From Candidatus Acetothermia bacterium (GTDB lineage Bacteria; Bipolaricaulota; Bipolaricaulia; Bipolaricaulales; Bipolaricaulaceae): a stretch of DNA of 5,246 bases. The notes beneath the pieces are model-generated. The model was not told the DNA's origin. It ran no database searches and saw only the letters and a list, made by a program, of their open reading frames with translations. Shown in pieces: positions 1-5,246 of the stretch; position 1 is the stretch's first letter; the number at the start of each line of letters is the position of its first letter. The DNA is taken from positions 1 to 5,246 of the forward strand of contig PUMK01000067.1 of the NCBI GenBank assembly GCA_003551325.1. The letters run 5' to 3'. The position numbers and the translations under genes are program-made.

Positions 1-21
1 ACAGCGGAGCGAGCCACGCGC

Positions 22-1002
22 TCATCCGCCCGCCTCCCCGCTCCGGGTCCGGAGGTACCACCTGACCGTCTCGGCCAGCCCCTCGTCCACGGAGTACGGC
101 GCCTCCCAGCCCAGCTTCTCCGGGATCAACTCGGTCGAGACGACCAACGAGCGGGTCAGCCGGTCCACATCATCGGTCCGCCCAAGCACCTTGCCCGCCA
201 GACGCATCAGCCCCACGGGAAAGGGCACGATCCGCGCCGGTCGACCCATGAGCTGAGCGAGCTTCTGCACAAGCTCGGGCGTGGACAGCGCCGGCCCTGG
301 ATCTGCCACGTGGAAGATGCCTTCCGCATCGTCTGGATACTCCAACACAGTCTCAATTGCACTTGCCAGGTTCCCCACGAACACCATGCTTCGGGCGTTG
401 CGCACACAACCCAACGGGAGCGGAAGACCTCTCCGAGCGAGGCCCAGAAGCCGGAGGAAGTTGCCCTTCACTCCCGGACCGTACACAAGCGGAGGGCGCA
501 GTACCGTTGTCACCATGTCGCCATCCCTGCCTGCGTTCAGTACGAGTTCTTCCGCCTCGCGCTTGCTTACACCGTACGGATCCTCCGGCGCACATGGGCT
601 CGATTCCTCGTAGGACTTGGCAGCTCCTTCCCCCACGGCCTTGATCGAGCTCAGAAAAACGAAATGGGGAACTCCCTCGCTGTGACAGGCCTTGAGCAGC
701 GCCCGCGTGATCCCCACGTTGACTTCCCGATAGGCGGCAAGCGGATCCGTAGATGGATCGCGCATCACATGAGCCCTGCCGATCAGGTGTACGACAGCCG
801 ATGCACCGCGCACAGCCTTTTCCCAGGATGCCGGTTCCTGCATTCGTTGGACTAGAGCGGGCTCAACGCCTGCTGGCAACATCTCAACAGCTTCTGAGCG
901 GCGCACCACACCGCGTACGTCCCGGCTTTGTTCTGCCAGGGCAGAGCAGAGATGCTGGCCGACGAAGCCGTTGGCGCCGGTAACAGCTACCTGTGTAGGC
1001 AT
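22..1002 (-). CDS. NAD-dependent epimerase/dehydratase (extended SDR, WbpV/WreQ-like nucleotide-sugar 4-reductase or 4-epimerase)
   Basis: This is a cytoplasmic nucleotide-sugar enzyme of about 326 residues, full length for its family. Seen, numbering from the GTG codon at 1005: the NAD(P)-binding glycine motif TGANGFVG (9-16) at the start of a Rossmann fold, VVHLIGRAHVMRD (71-83), FLSSIK (117-122) with the catalytic serine region, and the YxxxK pair Y144/K148 in DPYGVSKREAEE. Further on are LRPPLVYGPG (169-178) and NARSMVFVGNL (203-213), then a C-terminal substrate-binding region ending in LGW (298-300). The AHVMRD and SSIK-VGE signatures are those of the UDP-glucose 4-epimerase-like subgroup that includes WbpV and WreQ, which reduce UDP-4-keto-6-deoxy-GlcNAc to UDP-QuiNAc. 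That exact substrate is an inference, since a plain 4-epimerase is equally possible and no 4,6-dehydratase is visible here. I chose ATG 1002 because AAGGTGGTG lies 8 nt upstream; GTG 1005 would add one residue. It lies 31 nt after the VanZ-like gene and is probably the last gene of the operon in this window. Confidence 0.9.
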   Translation of the reverse strand: MPTQVAVTGANGFVGQHLCSALAEQSRDVRGVVRRSEAVEMLPAGVEPALVQRMQEPASWEKAVRGASAVVHLIGRAHVMRDPSTDPLAAYREVNVGITRALLKACHSEGVPHFVFLSSIKAVGEGAAKSYEESSPCAPEDPYGVSKREAEELVLNAGRDGDMVTTVLRPPLVYGPGVKGNFLRLLGLARRGLPLPLGCVRNARSMVFVGNLASAIETVLEYPDDAEGIFHVADPGPALSTPELVQKLAQLMGRPARIVPFPVGLMRLAGKVLGRTDDVDRLTRSLVVSTELIPEKLGWEAPYSVDEGLAETVRWYLRTRSGEAGG

Positions 1003-1034
1003 CACCTCAACACCACCTTCGCGCCGATCTTCAT
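1002..1034 (-). other. 10-codon mini-ORF bridging the VanZ-like and SDR genes
   Basis: The VanZ-like gene ends in TGATG: the A of its TGA (1036-1034) is the first base of an ATG (1034-1032). That ATG opens a ten-codon frame, MKIGAKVVLR, whose own TGA (1004-1002) again overlaps an ATG, the start of the SDR gene. Seen directly: both junctions have the one-base TGATG form. Inferred: a ribosome could terminate and restart twice without leaving the message, coupling the two genes. The peptide itself is unlikely to have a function, and the arrangement could be chance in a short spacer. Confidence 0.3.
1011..1019 (-). promoter_or_regulatory. Shine-Dalgarno of the SDR gene
   Basis: On the minus strand this reads AAGGTGGTG, one mismatch from AAGGAGGTG. 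It sits 8 nt before ATG 1002 and 5 nt before GTG 1005, so it favours the ATG as the start. A second purine-rich GAGGTG abuts the ATG but is too close to act as its ribosome-binding site. Confidence 0.6.
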
Positions 1035-1411
1035 CACGGCGACCTCACACGTTTGGCGTTGGCGGCAGCCATGGCACACGATAGACACAGCGCGCCGCCA
1101 AGCACGCCACACAGGTTGGCCAAGATGTCTCCCAGTGAGAACGCTCGCCCAGGGACAAAGAGCTGCAAGAGTTCAAGGATTGCCCCGTAGGCAAACGCGA
1201 TCCCTGCAGCGAACCAAGCCCGATCTCGACAACGGCTCGGTCGAAGCCAAGCCACCAGGAGTGTCAGCAGCCAGTAGCCTATGATGTGAAAGAAACGCGT
1301 GCCGTAGGCTGAGAACATACCCTCCACAGGGCGCGGATAGCTGGTGCCCAAGCTCATGTAGGCCAAGAAAGCCATATAGCAGAGCACCCCGCTTGCCTTG
1401 ACCACCTTCAT
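1034..1411 (-). CDS. VanZ-like family membrane protein
   Basis: A 125-residue integral membrane protein with about four hydrophobic helices (roughly residues 5-20, 40-56, 65-84 and 93-116) and a basic C-terminal tail. It carries the conserved VanZ-family pattern: H42 in FFHIIGYW, then E80-x-x-Q83 in ILELLQLFVPGR (79-89), then D95 and N99-x-x-G102 in LGDILANLCG (93-102). The length matches the single-domain VanZ-like proteins. VanZ itself gives low-level teicoplanin resistance by an unknown mechanism, and most homologues are not resistance genes. They are often found near cell-envelope or polysaccharide genes, so resistance should not be inferred. The ATG (1411-1409) overlaps the upstream epimerase stop as ATGA. 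The bases before it (CTGCTCGAGCG) hold no good ribosome-binding site, which supports translational coupling to the epimerase. Its molecular function is unknown. Confidence 0.85.
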   Translation of the reverse strand: MKVVKASGVLCYMAFLAYMSLGTSYPRPVEGMFSAYGTRFFHIIGYWLLTLLVAWLRPSRCRDRAWFAAGIAFAYGAILELLQLFVPGRAFSLGDILANLCGVLGGALCLSCAMAAANAKRVRSP

Positions 1412-2589
1412 CGCTCGAGCAGGATGTCCGCGATTCGCTCTGCAGCGTGCCCGTCTCCGAACAGCTCAGCCTTGCGCGCGGCGGCCGCGTAGGCGTCCGA
1501 GTCGGTAAGGAGCCGCCGTGCCTCGGCTGCGATCTTGGCCTCGTCCGTGCCCACCAGCCTACCGATGCCCGCTTCGATGAGTTCGGGCCGCTCGGTTACC
1601 TCGCGCATGACCAGCACCGGCTTACCCAGAACCGAAGCCTCCTCTTGGACCCCGCCGGAGTCGGTGAGTACGAGATGAGCTTCCGCCATGAGTCGCACAA
1701 ACGGCTCGTAAGAGAGGGGCTCGATGAGCCTGACGCGTTCGTGTCCTGCGAGAAGGCTGCGCACAGGCCCTTGTACTCGGGGATTGAGGTGAACGGGGTA
1801 AACAAGCAATACATCCTCGTTCTGCTCGACGACCGCCCGGAGACCGCGACAGAGCGAATCGAACGGGGGACCAAAGCTCTCCCTCCTGTGGGCCGTCACA
1901 AGAACCAGCTTTTGACGATCCCGGCTGCCAAGCGACCCAGGGACGTCGCCAGCGCCAAGCTCCTGCAACAGCGCGGCGGCTTCACGGGAAGGTGGGCTGT
2001 CCACAATCGAATGCACTGCGTCGACGATCGTATTCCCCGTCAGGAACACCCGCCCTCCAGGCACCCCTTCGGAAAGCAGCGCGTCGCGCGCGCGAGCCGT
2101 GGGGGTAAAGTGACACGTGGCCAGCACTGAAGCGAGGCGGCGGTTGATCTCTTCAGGAAACGGGTTGTACCGGTCGTTCGTGCGCAGGCCGGCCTCCACA
2201 TGGCCCACAGGAATCCGTAGGTAGAAGGCCGCCAGCGCGGTGGCCATCACTGTGGTCGTGTCGCCTTGCACGAGTACCCAGTCCGGGCGCTCTTGTTCCA
2301 GCACCTCGGTCATCCGCGTGAGCACGTGCGAGGTCAGGCCTGCCAAGGTCTGGCCGGGTTGCATGAGGTCCAGGTCGATATCGGGCTCGATGCCAAACAG
2401 CTGCAGCATCTGATCCAACATCTCCCGATGCTGGGCGGTGACACAGAGACGCGTTGAGATCCGGTCTGGGCGTGCCCGCAATGCTCTGATGACCGGAGCC
2501 AGCTTGATCGCCTCTGGCCGGGTGCCGAACACGGGGAGAACCTTGAGCGGCGAACTACCTGGCCTTGCCGTGTTAGTGACCTTGTGCAT
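1408..2589 (-). CDS. wecB: UDP-N-acetylglucosamine 2-epimerase (non-hydrolysing)
   Basis: Cytoplasmic enzyme interconverting UDP-GlcNAc and UDP-ManNAc, the entry step to ManNAc-type sugars for surface polysaccharides. The protein has 393 residues with a GT-B-like two-domain fold. Seen: VFGTRPEAIKLAPV (20-33) with R24 and K29; QGDT (108-111) with D110; GHVEAGLRT (129-137) with E132; PEEINRR (145-151) with E146 and R150; TGNT (184-187); TAHRRE (232-237) with H234; and TDSGGVQEEA (309-318) followed by LGKPVLVMREVTERPE. D110, E132, E146, R150 and H234 line up with the E. coli WecB active-site residues D95, E117, E131, R135 and H213, so the enzyme should be active. ATG 2589 has AGGAGG 9 nt upstream. 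This start gives about 15 extra N-terminal residues relative to the usual MKVL start, and no in-frame ATG/GTG lies nearer the motif. A related 2-epimerase of the FucNAc pathway (FnlC/WbjD type) is less likely, but substrate cannot be fixed from sequence alone. Confidence 0.95.
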   Translation of the reverse strand: MHKVTNTARPGSSPLKVLPVFGTRPEAIKLAPVIRALRARPDRISTRLCVTAQHREMLDQMLQLFGIEPDIDLDLMQPGQTLAGLTSHVLTRMTEVLEQERPDWVLVQGDTTTVMATALAAFYLRIPVGHVEAGLRTNDRYNPFPEEINRRLASVLATCHFTPTARARDALLSEGVPGGRVFLTGNTIVDAVHSIVDSPPSREAAALLQELGAGDVPGSLGSRDRQKLVLVTAHRRESFGPPFDSLCRGLRAVVEQNEDVLLVYPVHLNPRVQGPVRSLLAGHERVRLIEPLSYEPFVRLMAEAHLVLTDSGGVQEEASVLGKPVLVMREVTERPELIEAGIGRLVGTDEAKIAAEARRLLTDSDAYAAAARKAELFGDGHAAERIADILLER

Positions 2590-2597
2590 GAGCGCTC

Positions 2598-2604
2598 TCC
2601 TCCT
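2598..2604 (-). promoter_or_regulatory. Shine-Dalgarno of the UDP-GlcNAc 2-epimerase gene
   Basis: The minus strand reads AGGAGGA, ending 8 nt before ATG 2589. It is the strongest ribosome-binding site in the window and fixes the start with the 15-residue extension. An independent strong site fits the fact that this gene is separated from the upstream glycosyltransferase by 133 bp and cannot rely on coupling. Confidence 0.7.
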
Positions 2605-2722
2605 ATGACTTCATCCGCTCGACCTCGCCATGTTATCCGCTTCGTGCGCCAAGGCCCACCGAAACGGCGCCTACCTTGTTGGGATGTCAAACGGGGCCTG
2701 AGCCATACTTCATCCTTGCGCG

Positions 2723-3901
2723 TCACAGTTCCGTGAGAAGCTGAGCCAACTTCCTGGTCATCTTCTCGCGGCTGTACTCTGCGGCAACAGACCTGTTCTT
2801 CAGGGCTGCCTGCGCGTATCGATCGTAGTAGGAGGCGAGCCGTTCCACAGCGTCCGCGAGGGATGCCAGGTTATCCGACTCGAACGCGACATTGCCGCCC
2901 GACAAAGAGAGAATCTCAGCTCCCTCGCCCTTCAGCCCGAAGAGGATGGGCCGGTTGGCGGTGAGATAGTCGAACACCTTGGAGGGGATGGTTGTGGCGA
3001 ACACGGGCTCGTCCCTGAGCTGCAGGAACAACGCTGATGCACCGGCAAGGCTGCGCAGCGTGTCCTCCCGCGGACGGGGGCCCGTGAACACCAGGTTCTC
3101 CACACCCTTGCTCTGAGCCAACGCCTGCACCGAACGGCTCCGTACGCCGCTTCCGATGATCTCGAAAGTGAGCTCCGGGAAGCAAGCTGCTGCCTCGACG
3201 AGGATCTCCAACCCTTGGGAGCGGCCGACATTGCCAGCGTAGACAATTGTAGACAGCCTCTCCTGGGCTTCCGCGAGCTGGTCGTCTTCCTCTGTCAACC
3301 GGGCATCCACTCCGTTGTAGATGACCTCTATGCGTCGCTTCGCTCCGACTCGGGCGGCGATGATCTCCTTCATGGGAGCCGAGACGCAAGTGATCAGGCG
3401 GGCGCGACGATACAGAAACCGCTCCAGCCAGTGGCCAATCGCGCGCAGAGGGCCTCGCGCGGGAAGCTGGCCCGTGGCCACCGCCGAATCCGGCCATAGA
3501 TCGCGGATGTCCATCACAAGCTTTGCTCTCTTGACAACAGCGAGTACCCATCCGGAGATCCCGACGAACAAGGGCGGACTGCTGGCGATCACGAAATCGT
3601 AGCGACCCCTGGCCCGTGCCAGCCCCCAGAGCACAGCTGTAACTGTGAACGACAGGAACTGCACCAAGTACCACACTCCGCCCTTGTCCCCGATCTGAAT
3701 CAGGGGAGCACGCACGACCTTCACCTCGCCCAGCGATGCTTCCTCCCTGGCGCCGTCGACCTGAGCTCGGTGCGGACGGGCGGTGAGTACGGTGACCTCG
3801 AATCCCAACCGTTGGAGCCAGCTTGCTGTGCCGCTGGTCCTGAACGCGCCGGCGGTCACCTCAGGAGGGAAGTTTGTCGAGATCAGTAGCACCTTTGCCA
3901 T
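2723..3901 (-). CDS. Glycosyltransferase family 4 (WbuB-like)
   Basis: A 392-residue GT-B glycosyltransferase, predicted to act at the cytoplasmic face of the membrane and to transfer a sugar from a nucleotide donor to a lipid-linked polysaccharide intermediate. Seen: N-terminal LLISTNFPPEVTAGAFR (5-21) with the glycine-containing loop of GT4 enzymes; a hydrophobic stretch (about 78-96) suited to membrane contact; VIASSPPLFVG (104-114); DIRDLWPDS (131-139), typical of WbuB-like proteins; YNGVD (195-199); YAGNVGRSQGLE (221-232), opening the donor domain; and IPSKVFDYLTANRPIL (305-320), the nucleotide-sugar loop. In that loop D311 occupies the place where many GT4 enzymes have the last glutamate of E-x7-E. 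Donor and acceptor are not predictable; E. coli WbuB is thought to transfer FucNAc, but family membership does not carry that over. ATG 3901 was chosen over ATG 3934 because GAGG lies 8 nt upstream, the start overlaps the lyase stop as TGATG, and the fold begins directly at MAKVLLIS. Confidence 0.92.
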   Translation of the reverse strand: MAKVLLISTNFPPEVTAGAFRTSGTASWLQRLGFEVTVLTARPHRAQVDGAREEASLGEVKVVRAPLIQIGDKGGVWYLVQFLSFTVTAVLWGLARARGRYDFVIASSPPLFVGISGWVLAVVKRAKLVMDIRDLWPDSAVATGQLPARGPLRAIGHWLERFLYRRARLITCVSAPMKEIIAARVGAKRRIEVIYNGVDARLTEEDDQLAEAQERLSTIVYAGNVGRSQGLEILVEAAACFPELTFEIIGSGVRSRSVQALAQSKGVENLVFTGPRPREDTLRSLAGASALFLQLRDEPVFATTIPSKVFDYLTANRPILFGLKGEGAEILSLSGGNVAFESDNLASLADAVERLASYYDRYAQAALKNRSVAAEYSREKMTRKLAQLLTEL

Positions 3902-5246
3902 CAGCCTTTCCTCATGGTTCTGTTCCAGAGGCATCCCCCGTTCAGAGGGATCTTCCTTGTCTTACCGGCGATGCGCAGTTCAAGACGCTGGTGATGTTGC
4001 TCGAAACACAGATTGCTTGCCCTCACGTTCTCCGGGGCGATCACGTAGGCCAAGTGGAGAGGCAAAGAGCCTGAGCGCTCAAGCTTGAGCGCCTTGGCCT
4101 CGCGCACCTTTCCCATCCGAGGAGCGTAGAACCCCTCCACTAGTTGCACTGACGCGCCCTCAAGCGAGAGAAGCGTCAAGACTCCATCCTCCACGCGCAG
4201 ACGGAGCATCTCCTCGTCCACCTCCACGTCAGGATGGAAGTGCACATAGCTCTCCGCTTGGTGCCATCCTCTTCCCTCAACCGAGTCGAAGACCACAAGC
4301 GCCGGGTGCTCAAGAAGGAAGAACTGCCGACGATGGATGGGATGTCCTCGCAGGCGTCTGTACCCGTCGTGCCATCCGTGAAAACACAGAACCCCATCCG
4401 TGCACCAGGACTCAACGCCGTGTAGCTCTGGCCGACGTCCAACGCGAAAGCTCTTCCATATCTCCGCCTGCTCCTCCCCGTCCACCATCAGCGTGTTGTG
4501 CGCTTGTGTGCTCCGGCACTTCGTGCGGAGCGGGCCTTCCTCGTACGTAGGCGTGCCGCTGTCCACCACAAGCAGTTTCCCCCCGACAGAGAGTTCATAG
4601 CTGAACACATCGCAGTGGGCGTGGCCAAGTTGGCAATCGGGGCCCAACTTGCCCCCATCGACCACTAGTTTGATGGAAGGGCACTCCATCACCACATAGC
4701 CGCTGTCACGATGGTGCACAATGCCGGGGCACGCCTCTCGTGACGAGTACTCAGGTTCCGTAGGCGTGCAACTGATAACTCCCCTGGCGTACCCCTTGAG
4801 TTCATCGGGACTCGGCGCCATGTTGAGCGCTGCATCGTTGAACAGTGGGATCGTGCCATCGGGGTGGAGGATCGTCTCCAAGAATGTGAGCATCGCCAAA
4901 ACCTTCCTCTCCAGCTTCTGGCGGAGCTCCTTCTCCTCTGGCTCCAGAAAGCAGAGGATATCGAGAAGATCCTGGAGCACAATGCAGTGGTACATGGGGC
5001 TCCGCTCGAAGTGACACCCGTCGGGGAGAATCTGCTGATCGAGTTCACGCTTGAGAAGCCTGTCAGCCTTCCTGCGCCAGGCTTCGGCCTCACCATCAGA
5101 GTACAGGCGACTGAGGATGAACAGCGCGGTGATGTTCTTCAGCAAGTGATTGGCGAGAAGATCGTACTCCAGGTTCTTGGACAGGAATGCGCCGTGGGCA
5201 TGGGTCGCCGCGAGCAGTAGCCCTCGCAGTTCATCGTCGTTTGCCA
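3901..5246 (-). CDS. Heparinase II/III family polysaccharide lyase (5' end outside the window)
   Basis: The frame is open to the right edge of the window, so 447 C-terminal residues are visible. Family members usually have some 550-700, so a signal peptide, if any, cannot be judged. Numbering from the first complete codon: the end of the alpha/alpha-toroid domain is seen as NLEYDLLANHLLKN (24-37), with N32-H33, and DGCHFERSPMYH (75-86) with Y85; DGTIPLFND (129-137) follows. The beta-sandwich domain contains GHAHCDVFSYEL (207-218), with H208, and RSTQAHNTLMVDGEEQ (244-259). Asn, Tyr and His at N32, Y85 and H208 match the order of the PL12 heparinase III catalytic residues, and the 53-residue Asn-to-Tyr spacing agrees with that family, so it looks catalytically competent. 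These enzymes cleave uronic-acid-containing polysaccharides by beta-elimination. Within a biosynthesis cluster the likely substrate is the cluster's own polymer, which is an inference. The gene ends in TGATG with the next start. A TTG at 5145 is not the start: conserved family sequence continues upstream of it. Confidence 0.9.
   Translation of the reverse strand, partial: ANDDELRGLLLAATHAHGAFLSKNLEYDLLANHLLKNITALFILSRLYSDGEAEAWRRKADRLLKRELDQQILPDGCHFERSPMYHCIVLQDLLDILCFLEPEEKELRQKLERKVLAMLTFLETILHPDGTIPLFNDAALNMAPSPDELKGYARGVISCTPTEPEYSSREACPGIVHHRDSGYVVMECPSIKLVVDGGKLGPDCQLGHAHCDVFSYELSVGGKLLVVDSGTPTYEEGPLRTKCRSTQAHNTLMVDGEEQAEIWKSFRVGRRPELHGVESWCTDGVLCFHGWHDGYRRLRGHPIHRRQFFLLEHPALVVFDSVEGRGWHQAESYVHFHPDVEVDEEMLRLRVEDGVLTLLSLEGASVQLVEGFYAPRMGKVREAKALKLERSGSLPLHLAYVIAPENVRASNLCFEQHHQRLELRIAGKTRKIPLNGGCLWNRTMRKG
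3905..3913 (-). promoter_or_regulatory. Shine-Dalgarno of the glycosyltransferase gene, inside the lyase 3' end
   Basis: The minus strand reads GAGGAAAGG, with GAGG 8 nt before ATG 3901. It lies within the last codons of the upstream lyase gene. Together with the one-base TGATG overlap it decides the start in favour of 3901 rather than the in-frame ATG at 3934, which would add 11 residues outside the fold. Confidence 0.65.

Noticed and set aside
310..855. 181-codon open frame on the plus strand opposite the SDR gene
   Set aside because: It is antisense to an intact SDR with clear motifs, and its low-complexity, Arg/His-rich translation looks like a shadow.
1034..1411. Calling the VanZ-like gene a teicoplanin resistance gene
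   Set aside because: There are no van-cluster genes around it, and the family is broad and mostly unrelated to resistance.
1447..2130. 227-codon open frame on the plus strand opposite the 2-epimerase
   Set aside because: It lies wholly antisense to a gene with all catalytic motifs, its translation shows no domain-like pattern, and long antisense frames are expected opposite G+C-rich genes.
2646..2670. GCGCC/GGCGC inverted repeat as a terminator
   Set aside because: It has only 5 bp of stem, a 15-nt loop and no following T-run on either strand.
2685..2690. TTGACA on the minus strand as a sigma-70 -35 box
   Set aside because: The hexamer 17 nt downstream is CCGTTT, nothing like TATAAT, and no extended -10 is nearby. 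A lone hexamer is weak evidence.
2605..2736. 43-codon plus-strand ORF filling the gap between glycosyltransferase and epimerase
   Set aside because: It has no ribosome-binding site (CTCTCCTCCT precedes the ATG), a basic featureless translation, and runs into the antisense of the glycosyltransferase end. Conservation would be needed to reconsider it.
2916..3674. 252-codon minus-strand frame overlapping the glycosyltransferase
   Set aside because: It is the same strand read out of frame. The Gly/Arg/Ser-rich translation has no family motifs, while the other frame matches GT4 end to end.
3902..3934. Upstream ATG 3934 as the glycosyltransferase start
   Set aside because: It would add 11 non-homologous residues that overlap the lyase, and it lacks the properly spaced GAGG that precedes ATG 3901.
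5143..5145. TTG at 5145 as the start of the lyase
   Set aside because: The frame stays open to the window edge, and the upstream codons encode the conserved NLEYDLLANH segment of the heparinase family, so the gene is truncated by the window and does not start here.

Overview
The window is a five-gene stretch of a bacterial surface- or exopolysaccharide biosynthesis locus. All five genes lie on the minus strand, so transcription runs from the right edge to the left. Composition is G+C-rich (roughly 60% by eye). The gene set (a WbpV/WreQ-like nucleotide-sugar reductase/epimerase, a non-hydrolysing UDP-GlcNAc 2-epimerase, a WbuB-like GT4 glycosyltransferase and a heparinase II/III-type lyase) resembles O-antigen or EPS clusters of Gram-negative or other diderm bacteria. 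No RNA gene or phylogenetic marker is present, so I cannot name the taxon.

Layout in transcription order: (1) 5246-3901, a heparinase II/III family polysaccharide lyase whose 5' end lies outside the window; (2) 3901-2723, a GT4 (WbuB-like) glycosyltransferase whose ATG shares one base with the preceding TGA; (3) a 133-bp gap without a convincing gene, promoter or terminator; (4) 2589-1408, UDP-GlcNAc 2-epimerase (WecB/MnaA type) with a strong AGGAGG ribosome-binding site; (5) 1411-1034, a small VanZ-like membrane protein overlapping the epimerase by ATGA; (6) 1002-22, an NAD-dependent sugar epimerase/4-reductase of the extended SDR superfamily. Only 21 bases remain to the left of it.

Together the genes suggest a polysaccharide repeat-unit pathway. 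The 2-epimerase supplies UDP-ManNAc (or a derivative used downstream), the SDR makes or finishes a second nucleotide sugar (possibly UDP-QuiNAc by analogy with WbpV/WreQ, or a 4-epimer), and the GT4 enzyme transfers a sugar to the lipid-linked intermediate. The lyase may trim or clear the finished polymer. The role of the VanZ-like protein is unknown. Tight overlaps (TGATG, ATGA, and a 10-codon mini-ORF bridging the last two genes) point to an operon with translational coupling.

No mobile element, CRISPR array, tRNA/rRNA, phage gene or strong repeat was seen. The region reads as an ordinary, intact polysaccharide cluster rather than an obviously new system. The more unusual points are the lyase inside a biosynthetic operon, the VanZ-like gene translationally locked to the 2-epimerase, and the mini-ORF relay.
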